Positions 17,175 to 26,092 of a DNA stretch of 64,000 bases are shown here, piece by piece. A program made the position numbers and the translations under genes. Source of the stretch: Janthinobacterium sp. TB1-E2 (GTDB taxonomy: Bacteria; Pseudomonadota; Gammaproteobacteria; Burkholderiales; Burkholderiaceae_D); the NCBI RefSeq assembly GCF_036885605.1, contig NZ_CP142523.1, positions 2,852,001 through 2,916,000 of the forward strand, read 5' to 3'. Positions within the stretch are counted from its first letter, which is position 1, and each line of letters starts with the position of its first letter. The notes beneath the pieces were generated by a model. It was given only the letters and a program-made list of their open reading frames with translations, was not told where the DNA came from and did no database searches.

Positions 17175-19409
17175 ATGATGCCACGCCGTTGCCTCCGCCT
17201 TACCGTCCTTTGTTCAGCCGTTTTACTTGCCTGGAATGCCCAGGCCCAGCAATCCGAAGCGCCAGCCGACACGGCCGCTGCCGCCACCACTGCGCCGCCG
17301 AAGGCTGAAAAGCCCGCCGCACCGGCCATGCAAACCGTCGAAGTCAAGGGGAGCGGCTACGATCCGCGCCGCGACGATACGGCCAGCAAGATGGTCGTGG
17401 GCAGCGAGGAAATCCTCAAGTATGGCGACACGAATGTCACCGACGTGCTCAAACGCTTGCCCGGCATTACCGTCTCCGGCGCGGCCGGGCGCTCGGGCGG
17501 AGAAATCCGCATGCGCGGGTTGGGCAGCGGCTACACGCAGATACTGCTCAATGGCGAGCGGGCGCCTGCCGGTTTCTCGCTCGACACCCTGTCGCCGGAC
17601 GTGATCGAACGCATCGAGATTCTGCATGCGGCCAGCGCCGAATACAGCACGCAGTCGATCGCCGGCACCATCAATGTGGTGCTCAAGAAAGCCGTGAAGA
17701 CGGCGCAGCGCGAACTCAAACTGGGCGTGCAGGGCAGTGACGTGAGCTTTTCGCCCAGCGTCAACGTGCAGTTGTCCGACCGCGACGGCAATTTTTCGTA
17801 TTCGCTGGCCGGCTCGCTGTTCCGCTACGACTACCATTACGACAATCCAGGCCTGGAACTGGGCTACGCGCCCGATGGCCGGCAAAACCTGCTGCGCCGC
17901 ACGAATGGCACGGGTGACGGCCGTCCGGAAGGCATCAATCTGTCGCCGCGCCTGAACTGGGTGCTGGCCAATGGCGACAATGTGACGGCGCAATTCTTTT
18001 TCAATGGCGGGCGCTCGAATCACCGCAATTTCAGCCGGGCCGAAACGGAGCAGGGCGTGCGCCCCGACTACGACACCAATACGGGCAGCTCAAGCAACCA
18101 CAACGCCTTCGGCCGCAGCGACCTGACGTGGATGCACAAGCTGGCCGGCGGCGCCAGACTGGAACTGAAAATCGGCGCCTCGGCCGCACGCAATACGTCC
18201 GACAGCCTGCAGCAAGGCTTTGTCGATGGCAGCGGCCTGGCGCTCGAGCGCAAGGTGGGCGTGAAGGCGACGGAAAACGGCGTCAGTTCGACGGGTAAAT
18301 ATTCGTCGCCCTTGCTGCCCGGCCATGCCTTGTCGATGGGCTGGGACGGCGCCTACACGGAGCGCGACGAAACGCGCCGGCAGCGCGAAGCGGCCCTGGC
18401 TGCCTTGGGCGCGCGTCCGCCCATCAACAGCGACGAAGGTTTCGATGCCACCATCAAGCGCCTGGCCCTGTTTGTGCAGGATGACTGGGAAATCACGCCG
18501 CGCTGGTCGATGTATGCGGGCGTGCGCTGGGAAGGCATCGATACGCGCAGCGCGGGCGACACCTATGACGAAGTGAACCAGCGCACCAGCGTGTGGAGCC
18601 CGCTGCTGCAAACCCTGTGGAAGCTGCCCGATACCAAGGGTGACCAGATACGTTTGGCCCTGACGCGCACCTACAAGGCGCAGCCCACGGCGAGCCTGAT
18701 TCCGCGCCGCAATACCTCGACCAACAATAGCCAGACGGACCCTGACCGCGAAGGCAATCCCTACCTGAAACCGGAGCTGGCGCTGGGCATCGACGCTTCG
18801 TACGAGCACTACTGGGCCGAAGGCGCCTTGCTCAGCGCGCGCGCCTCGGCGCGCCGCATCGATGGTTACACGCGCCAAGGCTTGCTGTTCATCAATGACC
18901 GCTGGGTATCGACGCCCGTCAACGATGGCCGCGCCAATACTCAGACATTGGAACTGGAAGCGAAGTTCCCGCTGCGTGCCGTGATGGCCGCGCCCGTGCC
19001 AGCCATCGACTTGCGAGCCAGCATCAGCCGCAACTGGTCGCAGGTGGACCAGGTGCCGGGGCCGAACAACCGGCTCGACCAGCAGACCCCCGTCAGCGGC
19101 AACTTCGGTCTTGACTACAAGACGCCGGACGGCGTGCTGACGACGGGTGGCAGCTTCAACTTCCGCAATGGCGGCCCCGTGCGCATCACCGAGCGCCAGA
19201 GCGCCTACACCTCGCCGCGGCGTGACGTCGACATTTATGCGCTGTGGAAATTTGATGCAAAGAACCAGCTGCGTCTGGCCGTGTCGAACTTGCTGGCGCA
19301 AGACTTCGAAAGCACCACCACGTATGCGGACGCCAGCGGCACGATAGCCCGCAACAGTATTTCGCCGAGTTCGCCGCAGGCGCGCGCGACCCTGGAAATG
19401 AAGTTCTGA
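17175..19409 (+). CDS. TonB-dependent outer-membrane receptor
   Basis: A 744-residue receptor. The signal peptide ends at NAQA (residue 24). A proline/alanine-rich spacer leads to a TonB-box-like TVEV (about 55-58), then the plug domain (VLKRLPGITVSGAAGRSGGE, IRMRGLGSGYTQILLNGERA) and a 22-strand barrel ending in an aromatic Phe (LEMKF). It imports a large scarce ligand using TonB energy; the substrate cannot be named because no siderophore, cobalamin or sugar genes lie next to it. No clear Fur box was seen upstream. Two adjacent ATGs (17175, 17178) are possible starts. Confidence 0.93.
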   Translation: MMPRRCLRLTVLCSAVLLAWNAQAQQSEAPADTAAAATTAPPKAEKPAAPAMQTVEVKGSGYDPRRDDTASKMVVGSEEILKYGDTNVTDVLKRLPGITVSGAAGRSGGEIRMRGLGSGYTQILLNGERAPAGFSLDTLSPDVIERIEILHAASAEYSTQSIAGTINVVLKKAVKTAQRELKLGVQGSDVSFSPSVNVQLSDRDGNFSYSLAGSLFRYDYHYDNPGLELGYAPDGRQNLLRRTNGTGDGRPEGINLSPRLNWVLANGDNVTAQFFFNGGRSNHRNFSRAETEQGVRPDYDTNTGSSSNHNAFGRSDLTWMHKLAGGARLELKIGASAARNTSDSLQQGFVDGSGLALERKVGVKATENGVSSTGKYSSPLLPGHALSMGWDGAYTERDETRRQREAALAALGARPPINSDEGFDATIKRLALFVQDDWEITPRWSMYAGVRWEGIDTRSAGDTYDEVNQRTSVWSPLLQTLWKLPDTKGDQIRLALTRTYKAQPTASLIPRRNTSTNNSQTDPDREGNPYLKPELALGIDASYEHYWAEGALLSARASARRIDGYTRQGLLFINDRWVSTPVNDGRANTQTLELEAKFPLRAVMAAPVPAIDLRASISRNWSQVDQVPGPNNRLDQQTPVSGNFGLDYKTPDGVLTTGGSFNFRNGGPVRITERQSAYTSPRRDVDIYALWKFDAKNQLRLAVSNLLAQDFESTTTYADASGTIARNSISPSSPQARATLEMKF

Positions 19410-19456
19410 GCGCGCTGTTTCTATACTGAAAACCCCGGCCGGCATCCCCGCTGGCC

Positions 19457-19462
19457 TATAAT
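19457..19462 (+). promoter_or_regulatory. Consensus -10 box upstream of rhlE
   Basis: TATAAT, a perfect -10 hexamer 67 bp before the rhlE start. I see no good -35 at 16-18 nt, so the promoter call is tentative. Confidence 0.35.
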
Positions 19463-19528
19463 CTCGGCAATTGCGCGCACGGCCAGTCCGTGCGCGCCAC
19501 CTTTTACTTTGCCAAGATTGCTTTTCCC

Positions 19529-20767
19529 ATGACGTTTTCCTCCCTCGGCCTGATCGATCCCCTGGTCCGCAAACTTGACGAGCTCGGCTATGCCAAGCCC
19601 ACGCCCGTGCAGGCGCAAGCGATTCCTGCCGTGCTGGCCGGGCGCGACCTGATGGCCGCCGCCCAGACGGGGACGGGCAAGACGGCCGGTTTCGCCGTGC
19701 CGCTGCTGCAGCGCCTGACATTGGAAGGCGTGGTGGCGCCCCAGTGCGTGCGCGTGCTCGTGCTCGTGCCCACGCGCGAACTGGCCGAGCAAGTCTATGC
19801 CAGCTTCCGCAGCTATGGCGGCAACCTGCCGCTGCGCAGCTTTGTCGCGTATGGCGGCGTGCCCATCGAGCCGCAGATCAGCAAATTGCGCAAGGGCCTC
19901 GACGTGCTGGTGGCCACGCCGGGCCGTTTGCTGGACTTGCAGACGCAGGGCGCCGTCAAGTTCGAGCAAGTGCAAACCCTGGTGCTGGACGAGGCCGACC
20001 GCATGCTGGACCTGGGCTTCGAGCGCGAACTCGATATATTGCTGATGACCATGCCCAAGCAGCGCCAGACCCTGCTGTTCTCGGCCACCTTCTCGGACGC
20101 CATCCGCGCCATGGCGAAAACCATGTTGAAGGATCCCGTCTCGGTCGAGGTGAGTGCGCGCAACAGCACGGTCAAGGCCGTCAAGCAATCGGTCATCGTG
20201 TGCGACAAGAAACGCAAGCCGGAACTGTTTTTGCACTTGCTGAAGAAAAAGCGCTGGGGCCAGGTACTGGTCTTCGTCAAGACGCGCAAGGGTGTCGAAC
20301 TGCTGGTAAACACCTTGCTGGAGCAGGGCGTGCGCGCCGATTCGATTCACGGCGACAAGACGCAGCCGAACCGCCTGCGCGCGCTGGCCCGTTTCAAATC
20401 CGCCGAAGTGCAAGTGCTGGTGGCTACCGACGTGGCCGCCCGTGGCCTCGATATCGACCAATTGCCCGTCGTCGTCAATTTCGACTTGCCCACCGTGGCG
20501 GAAGACTATATCCACCGCATCGGCCGCACGGGCCGCGCGGGCGCTTCGGGCGAAGCGATCTCGCTCGTCTGCGCCGACGAGGTGGAGTTGCTGTCGGCCG
20601 TCGAAGCGCTGACGCGGCAAACCCTGAAACGCAATGAGGAAGCCGGTTACGAAGCCGAGCACCGCGTACCGGGCACGTCCGCCGGCGGCACGATCCAGAA
20701 AAAGGCCGTGAAAGTGCTGGCGCCGAAAGCGGCAGAGAGAGCCAAGAAAAGGCGCTTCTACAAATAA
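19529..20767 (+). CDS. rhlE: DEAD-box RNA helicase, RhlE type
   Basis: A 412-residue helicase with every family motif: Q motif (GYAKPTPVQAQAIP), AAQTGTGKT (I), PTRELA (Ia), TPGRL (Ib), DEAD (II), SAT (III), ATDVAARGLDID (V) and HRIGRTGRAG (VI). The short basic tail (KAAERAKKRRFYK) suits the RhlE group, which acts in ribosome assembly and RNA turnover. The ATG at 19529 (MTFSSLGLIDPLVRKLDEL) matches family starts; an upstream in-frame ATG would add 13 atypical residues. Confidence 0.93.
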   Translation: MTFSSLGLIDPLVRKLDELGYAKPTPVQAQAIPAVLAGRDLMAAAQTGTGKTAGFAVPLLQRLTLEGVVAPQCVRVLVLVPTRELAEQVYASFRSYGGNLPLRSFVAYGGVPIEPQISKLRKGLDVLVATPGRLLDLQTQGAVKFEQVQTLVLDEADRMLDLGFERELDILLMTMPKQRQTLLFSATFSDAIRAMAKTMLKDPVSVEVSARNSTVKAVKQSVIVCDKKRKPELFLHLLKKKRWGQVLVFVKTRKGVELLVNTLLEQGVRADSIHGDKTQPNRLRALARFKSAEVQVLVATDVAARGLDIDQLPVVVNFDLPTVAEDYIHRIGRTGRAGASGEAISLVCADEVELLSAVEALTRQTLKRNEEAGYEAEHRVPGTSAGGTIQKKAVKVLAPKAAERAKKRRFYK

Positions 20768-20833
20768 TCGGCGCAGTTAAGCTGACAAGGCAAAGCGCGC
20801 TGCACGGATATGCCATTCGTGCCATCATGCGCC

Positions 20834-21451
20834 ATGACCTCGATACCTTTGTTCCCGCTCAATACGGTGCTGTATCCCGACGGCTATCTGCCCCTGCAGA
20901 TCTTCGAGGTACGCTATCTGGACATGATACGTCAGTGCATCATGGGCGAGCAGCCGTTCGGCGTGGTGCAACTGCTGGACGGTGCGGAAGTGCGCAAGCC
21001 GGGCCAGCAAGAGACCCTGGCGCCCGTGGGCACCCTGGCGCGCGTCGTCGACTGGGCCGCGCCCCTGTCGGGCTTGCTGCAAATCAAATGCATGGGCATG
21101 CAGCGCTTCCACATCGTTTCCAGCGAACAGCTGAAGCACGGCTTGTGGATGGCGCAGGTCGACACCTTGGCGCCCGATAAAACCATCCCCATCCCGCAAG
21201 AGCAGCAGAACGTGGCCGACGCGCTCGGCGCCCTGATCCGCACCTTGCAGGAGCAAAAGATCCCGCCCGATCAGATGCCCCTGCAGCCGCCATACCGCCT
21301 CGACGAGTGCGGCTGGGTGGCGAACCGCTGGTGCGAGCTGCTGTCCCTGAGCGCCATGCAAAAACAACTATTGCTGAGCCAGGACAATCCCGTGCTGCGC
21401 CTGGAACTGGTGCAGGATATGCTCACGGAAAATGGTCTGCTCGAAGAGTAA
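20834..21451 (+). CDS. LON substrate-binding (N-terminal) domain protein
   Basis: A 205-residue protein consisting only of the Lon N-terminal domain (PUA-like): IPLFPLNTVLYPDGYLPLQI and the motif EVRYLDMI. There is no ATPase or protease domain. Such stand-alone proteins are widespread in proteobacteria; function is unknown, perhaps substrate recruitment or peptide binding. Start chosen at the ATG 20834 because the family begins just before IPLFPL; an ATG at 20810 is also in frame. Confidence 0.88.
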   Translation: MTSIPLFPLNTVLYPDGYLPLQIFEVRYLDMIRQCIMGEQPFGVVQLLDGAEVRKPGQQETLAPVGTLARVVDWAAPLSGLLQIKCMGMQRFHIVSSEQLKHGLWMAQVDTLAPDKTIPIPQEQQNVADALGALIRTLQEQKIPPDQMPLQPPYRLDECGWVANRWCELLSLSAMQKQLLLSQDNPVLRLELVQDMLTENGLLEE

Positions 21452-21470
21452 AACATCCCAAGCCGCATGT

Positions 21471-21493
21471 TTGCACAACGTTCTGTTGTGCAA
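21471..21493. promoter_or_regulatory. 9-bp inverted repeat upstream of kfrA-like gene
   Basis: TTGCACAAC, loop GTTCT, GTTGTGCAA: perfect 9-bp arms, lying 24 bp upstream of a putative -35 box for the KfrA-like gene. It may be an operator or a hairpin at the end of the LON-domain transcript (20 bp past that stop, no long T-tract). Confidence 0.5.
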
Positions 21494-21516
21494 TTGCAAT
21501 CACTATTGAGAAATAC

Positions 21517-21545
21517 TTTACGCTTTGCCGCCGCTGGCATAAGAT
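21517..21545 (+). promoter_or_regulatory. Putative promoter of kfrA-like gene
   Basis: TTTACG (21517-21522), 17-nt spacer, TAAGAT (21540-21545). Just downstream the decamer CCCTGGGCAA occurs twice in tandem (21551-21560 and 21566-21575, period 15), a possible binding site in the leader. Confidence 0.45.
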
Positions 21546-21593
21546 AATGCCCCTGGGCAAGATTGCCCTGGGCAACATTCAAGAGCACACGAC

Positions 21594-22337
21594 ATGGCAA
21601 AAGTAAGCGCGGAACAGATCAATGCGGCAATGGAAGCGATGGCCGGCGAAGGCCAGTCCATCACGGTGCGCGCCTTGCGCGAACGGCTGGGCAACGGCGC
21701 CTGTCTGGGCACCATCAGCAAGCTATTGCAGCGCCGCAAGGCCGGTGCGCAGCGCCAGATCGCTGCCGCCGCCGAACTGTCGCCCGTGCTGCAGCAAGCC
21801 ATCCTCGATTATGTAGGACAGGAATTAAGCGCCAGCCACAGCGCGCATGAAGCCGAGATGAACGACAATCAACAGGAATTGATGGACCTGGCCAGCGAGA
21901 ACGAGCGCCAGCAAGAACTGCTCGACCTGCAGGCGGGCGAGCTGGAAACCTTGCGCGAGGAACTCGAGCGCGAGCGGCAAGTGGCGAACCAGGCCCGCAC
22001 GGACCTGGCCAAGGCGCAGCTGCGCCTGGAAGGCTTGCCGCGCCTGGAAGAGGCGGCAGAGCAGGCCCGCATGGACCTGGCCAAAGCGCAATTCAAGCTC
22101 GAAGGCATCCCGCGCCTGGAAGAGGCCGCCGAAGCCGCTCGCGCGGAACTGATCCAGGCCCAGTTGAAGCTGGAAAGCCTGACACGCGTGGAAACGGAAC
22201 TGGCGGCCGCGCGCCTGGAACTGGAAGCGGAACGCGAAGAGCTGGGCGAAACGCGCGCCGAGCTGGACGAAGAGCGCACCTTGCGCATCAAGGCGCAGCA
22301 GTTCATCGTGGATCCCATCTTCAAAACCCCAGTCTGA
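21594..22337 (+). CDS. KfrA-like DNA-binding coiled-coil protein
   Basis: A 247-residue protein. Residues about 1-75 resemble the KfrA N-terminal DNA-binding domain (ITVRALRERLGNGACLGTIS followed by KLLQRRKAG). From about 80 on it is almost pure coiled coil with three adjacent 24-residue repeats (for example ARTDLAKAQLRLEGLPRLEE, then ARMDLAKAQFKLEGIPRLEE, then ARAELIQAQLKLESLTRVET). KfrA of plasmid RK2 is an autorepressor that assists plasmid stability; chromosomal relatives have no assigned role. Upstream palindrome and direct repeats fit autoregulation. No plasmid partition or replication genes are nearby. Confidence 0.82.
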   Translation: MAKVSAEQINAAMEAMAGEGQSITVRALRERLGNGACLGTISKLLQRRKAGAQRQIAAAAELSPVLQQAILDYVGQELSASHSAHEAEMNDNQQELMDLASENERQQELLDLQAGELETLREELERERQVANQARTDLAKAQLRLEGLPRLEEAAEQARMDLAKAQFKLEGIPRLEEAAEAARAELIQAQLKLESLTRVETELAAARLELEAEREELGETRAELDEERTLRIKAQQFIVDPIFKTPV

Positions 22338-22465
22338 GGACGCCTGACCAAACCTGCTGCGCGTCGTCCCTGAGCTGACGCTTCTTATAGTGTTAGTCGG
22401 CGCACGGAATCGTGTCACTAGGCGCGGCAAAATAGTTCAGTGATCCGGGCGCGAAAGGGGCAGGC

Positions 22466-23458
22466 ATGGAAACGCTGATCGTCATGGGGGCCTCGGTGGG
22501 CGGCGTAAGCGCGCTGTCCACCATCTTCGCCACCTTGCCGGCGGACCTGCCCGCGGCAATCCTGGCCGTCATGCATGTAGGCGCGCGCAACAGCGTGCTG
22601 CCCGAGATCCTCGGCAAGACCTCCGCCTTGCCCGTGCGCTTCGCCGAAGAGCGCGAACCCGTACGCGCGGGGCGCATCCTGCTGGCGCCGCCGGACCGGC
22701 ACATGCTCGTTGCCAACCTGGCCGGCCAGGCGATGGTCGAGCTGACCCGGGGTCCGAAGGAAAACCATACGCGTCCCGCCATCGATCCCCTGTTTCGCAG
22801 TGCCGCCGCCGCTTTTGGGCCGAAGGTGGTGGGCGTGGTTCTCAGCGGCTACCTCGACGATGGCACGGCGGGCTTGCAGGCCATCAAGGCCTGTGGCGGC
22901 AAGGCGCTGGTGCAGGAGCCGCAGGACGCGGTGGCGCCGTCCATGCCGCAAAGCGCGATCGACCATGCCGGAGTGGACTGGTGCCTGCCGTCCACCGAGA
23001 TCGGGCCGGCCCTGCTGGCGCTGGCCAGCGGCGCGCCGGCGCCAGCCGTCGCTGCACAGTCCTTGCCGCCCGTGCCCCAGTGGGTTGCTGTGGAAAACCG
23101 TTTTGCCCGGGGAGTGGGAAATATGGAGCAACTGGAAAAAATTGCCACGCCATCGACGTTCACCTGTCCCGAATGCCAGGGCACGCTGTGGGAGCTGCAT
23201 GGCCAGAAGCCGCAGCGTTTTCGCTGCCATACGGGCCACAGTTTTACGGCGCAGACGCTTGGCGAGTTGCAGCATGAAAAGGCGGAAGACGCCATCTGGG
23301 CCGCTGTCAGGGCGCTGCAGGAAAAAGAAAAACTGTACCTGAACCTGGCCGCCAAGGCCCAGGCCTGGTTGCATCCGGGCACGGCCAGCGAGTATGCAGC
23401 CAAGGCGCGCCAGGCAGGCGAGCAGGCCGATATGCTGAAACGGGCCTTGCTGGCTTAA
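22466..23458 (+). CDS. Orphan CheB-type methylesterase with C-terminal Cys motif
   Basis: A 330-residue protein. Residues 1-190 form the CheB methylesterase fold with catalytic Ser (GASVGGVSALS), His (HVGARNSVLPE) and Asp (SGYLDDGTAG). The receiver domain that normally precedes it is absent. After a proline/alanine linker the C-terminus has CPECQGTLWEL and FRCHTGHSF, a CxxC...CxxGH arrangement likely to bind zinc, then a helical tail. Canonical CheB removes methyl groups from chemoreceptors; without a receiver this one is not controlled by CheA in the usual way. No CheR is adjacent. Confidence 0.87.
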   Translation: METLIVMGASVGGVSALSTIFATLPADLPAAILAVMHVGARNSVLPEILGKTSALPVRFAEEREPVRAGRILLAPPDRHMLVANLAGQAMVELTRGPKENHTRPAIDPLFRSAAAAFGPKVVGVVLSGYLDDGTAGLQAIKACGGKALVQEPQDAVAPSMPQSAIDHAGVDWCLPSTEIGPALLALASGAPAPAVAAQSLPPVPQWVAVENRFARGVGNMEQLEKIATPSTFTCPECQGTLWELHGQKPQRFRCHTGHSFTAQTLGELQHEKAEDAIWAAVRALQEKEKLYLNLAAKAQAWLHPGTASEYAAKARQAGEQADMLKRALLA

Positions 23459-23510
23459 AATAGCGCACTGTCGCGCCATGCCGCGCGGCGCCTGATCGCA
23501 AAGAAGGTTT

Positions 23511-24461
23511 ATGTCCGCAGAAAAAAAAGAGCCGCTCCCGCTTGCGGCAGCCCCCGTATTGCCACGTGCACTGCCGCCCAGGCCGCCAGCCGAATTCAGT
23601 TCGCCCGAAGCGGCCCTGGCCCGCAAGCAGGCGCGCGAAGACAAGGATGCGCAGGTGCGCGGTGTTACCTCTATCGACGCCATGCGCGAGGCCATCAAGC
23701 AGGCGGCGCGCGACTTGCCTGCCATCACCGAGGTGCCGCGCCTGGCCATGCTGGACGCCGCCGCCTTCCGCGCGCGCGCCGCGCAGGGCTTGCCTTTCCT
23801 GATGCGCGGACTGGTGCGGCGCTGGCCCTTATCCACGCTGGAGCCTGACGTTTTGCGCGAGCAGTTCAGCCATGTGCCCGTGCGCGCACGGGTAGGCGAC
23901 TACATCAACACGGCCTTTGCGGCCGATCGCGCCATGCAGGATATGTCGATGGGGCAATATTTGGATATGGTGGCAGAGGGCAAGTACGTGCTGCCGCCGT
24001 ATCTGGGCAACCTGGAATTGCGCGAGCTGAACCGTTTGTGCCACTGGCCCACGTATTTTGACAAGATGGGCCCGCCGCGCTTTTGGGTCGGGCCGGCCGG
24101 CACGGTGACGCCATTGCACTGCGATTACGATGACAATATCTTCGCCCAGGTGTGGGGCCGCAAGCGCATCATTTTGTCGCCGCCGCACCACGACGCTTTT
24201 CTTTATCCTAGCGAAGCGAACGCCATCCTGTTCGGTTCGCCATTCGACCCGGAAGCGCCCGATTTCCAGCGTTTTCCCCTGGCACGCCAGGCGACGATGA
24301 TCGAATGCATCGTCGAGCCGGGCGACATGCTGTACGTGCCCGCCGGCTGGTATCACCAGGTGCGTGCGCTGACGTTTTCGCTGTCCTCGAACCGCTGGGC
24401 CAGGGCCGTGCCGCTGGCCTTGCATGGGGATATGGCGCTGCGGCGTACCGAATTAATCTGA
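23511..24461 (+). CDS. JmjC/cupin_8-type 2-oxoglutarate oxygenase
   Basis: A 316-residue protein. The Fe(II) facial triad is visible: HCDYDD (His and Asp, in TPLHCDYDDNIFAQVWG) and the distal His in VPAGWYHQVRAL; GRKRIILSPP is the strand with the 2-oxoglutarate-binding Lys/Arg. FIH/JmjC-like bacterial enzymes hydroxylate proteins or tRNA; here the target is unknown. The first 90 residues are proline/alanine-rich and low-complexity. Its end overlaps the convergent DMT exporter by 9 bp. Confidence 0.87.
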   Translation: MSAEKKEPLPLAAAPVLPRALPPRPPAEFSSPEAALARKQAREDKDAQVRGVTSIDAMREAIKQAARDLPAITEVPRLAMLDAAAFRARAAQGLPFLMRGLVRRWPLSTLEPDVLREQFSHVPVRARVGDYINTAFAADRAMQDMSMGQYLDMVAEGKYVLPPYLGNLELRELNRLCHWPTYFDKMGPPRFWVGPAGTVTPLHCDYDDNIFAQVWGRKRIILSPPHHDAFLYPSEANAILFGSPFDPEAPDFQRFPLARQATMIECIVEPGDMLYVPAGWYHQVRALTFSLSSNRWARAVPLALHGDMALRRTELI

Positions 24462-25364
24462 TGGCACGATGGCCTTGCCGTCGGCGCGCAGGCGTTTCGG
24501 CCGCCACTCGCTGAGGATGCCCGCACAAATGATCAATATCGCGCCCACGATGGCCAGCGCCGGCAGCCGTTCGCCGGCGATACGTCCGATCACGCCAGCC
24601 CAGACAGGCTCGCCCGCATAGATCAAGGTCGCCTTGGTGGCGGAGATGCGCTTTTGCGCCCAGTTCATCACATACTGGATCAGCGCGCTGGCGCAGCCCA
24701 GGGCCAGCACGCTGAGGATGAACGTCTTGCTGATGACAGGTGGCGCTTCGCCCATGACGGGCATCAGCAGCAGGGCGATCAATGACGCCGTCGCCAGTTG
24801 CACGATGGTCACGCGCAAGATGTTCAGCTGCGGCGAGACGCGGCTGATGAGGATGATTTCCAGGGCGATGGCGATGGCGCCCACGGCCGTGATCAGCTCG
24901 CCAGTGCCGAAGGCCATGCTCAAGCCATCCGTGCCGGTAAGCAGCAGCAAGCCGACGAACGCCAGCACCACGGCTGCCCACACGGCAGGGTGGGGCCGCT
25001 GCTTGAAGACCAGCCACTGCACCAGCGGCACGATGGGCACATAAAAGGCCGTGATGAAGGCCGATTTGCTGCTGGAAATATGCATCAAGCCATAGGTTTG
25101 CAGCGCGTAGCCGCCAAAGATGCTCACGCCAATGGCCATGCCCGTCAGCAACTCCGCCTTCGTCAAGTGCCGCAACTGGCCCCGGCAAATCAGGGCGCCG
25201 ATGCTGGCGGCCACGGCAAAGCGGGCGGCCACGAAGGCCAGCGGGCCGCTGACCGTCACGGCATGTTGCACGACGAGAAACGTTCCGCCCCAGATGAAGG
25301 TGATGGCGATCAGGGCCAGTTCGGGCAGGCCGAGGGCGGGCGGGGGACTTGCATGTGTTTTCAT
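24453..25364 (-). CDS. EamA/DMT-family transporter
   Basis: A 303-residue ten-helix drug/metabolite transporter with two EamA repeats (IAITFIWGGTFLVVQHA and, in the second half, ATLIYAGEPVWAGVIGRIA with the conserved E-P). These typically export amino acids or small metabolites. It is divergent from the XRE-cupin regulator with only 51 bp between the start codons, so the two share a control region and the regulator probably governs it. Confidence 0.9.
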   Translation of the reverse strand: MKTHASPPPALGLPELALIAITFIWGGTFLVVQHAVTVSGPLAFVAARFAVAASIGALICRGQLRHLTKAELLTGMAIGVSIFGGYALQTYGLMHISSSKSAFITAFYVPIVPLVQWLVFKQRPHPAVWAAVVLAFVGLLLLTGTDGLSMAFGTGELITAVGAIAIALEIILISRVSPQLNILRVTIVQLATASLIALLLMPVMGEAPPVISKTFILSVLALGCASALIQYVMNWAQKRISATKATLIYAGEPVWAGVIGRIAGERLPALAIVGAILIICAGILSEWRPKRLRADGKAIVPSD

Positions 25365-25415
25365 GGGACGCTATGCTATGAGCAAAATATTTCCCATCAT
25401 CATAGGAGCAATATA

Positions 25416-25973
25416 TTGCGCAGTCAAGCCGAGGCCGGTGGCGTGCTGGCACACCTGGCCACCAATCTGCGGCGCTTACGCCTTGCCGCCGGCCTCAGCC
25501 AGGAGGAACTGGGGCGCAAGTCTGGCCTGAGCCGGCGCATGGTCAACGGCGTCGAGGCGGGCAGCACCAATATCAGCCTGGCCAACCTCGACCATGTGGC
25601 GGCCGCCTTGAATGTGGCCTTTGTCGACCTCGTCCAGCCGCCGCAGCAGCCGCACGACAGCCTGCGGGTGCTGATGTGGCAAAGCGCATCGCAAGCCAGC
25701 CAGGCCGTGCTGCTGGGCGCGGCGCCCGCCAGCCGCCAGGTGGAACTGTGGTCGTGGACCCTGGCACCAGGCGAGCGCTACGATGCGCAAGCCGATCCGG
25801 CCGGCTTCAGCGAAATGCTCTACGTGCTGGAAGGGACGCTGCAGCTCGTGCTGGCGGCGGAAACCAGGCAATTGGCCACGGGTGAATTTTTTGTCTTCAG
25901 CAGCGCGCAAGCGTATGCGTACGTGAATGCGGGCGAGTCCACCTTGCGCTTTACGCGCAATGTGGTCAGCTGA
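25416..25973 (+). CDS. XRE-family regulator with C-terminal cupin sensor
   Basis: A 185-residue protein. The helix-turn-helix occupies about residues 13-66 (LRRLRLAAGLSQEELGRKSG), followed by a cupin domain (about 100-180, EMLYVLEGTLQLVLAAETR). The start is TTG 25416, chosen because AGGAG at 25404-25408 lies 7 nt upstream and no ATG fits. XRE-cupin regulators sense a small ligand in the cupin barrel and often control a neighbouring permease, here the divergent DMT exporter. An AT-rich AATATA stretch in the 51-bp gap is the likely shared promoter. Confidence 0.87.
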   Translation: MRSQAEAGGVLAHLATNLRRLRLAAGLSQEELGRKSGLSRRMVNGVEAGSTNISLANLDHVAAALNVAFVDLVQPPQQPHDSLRVLMWQSASQASQAVLLGAAPASRQVELWSWTLAPGERYDAQADPAGFSEMLYVLEGTLQLVLAAETRQLATGEFFVFSSAQAYAYVNAGESTLRFTRNVVS

Positions 25974-26092
25974 CAGCGCAATCAGGGCAGGCTACATCCT
26001 CCGGCAACAGTATCGGCTGTTCATGGCGGGGACGCTGTCGAGACTGCCGATGGCGTGGGGTTGAAAAAGCGTCGTTATCTAGATCTTCTGTG

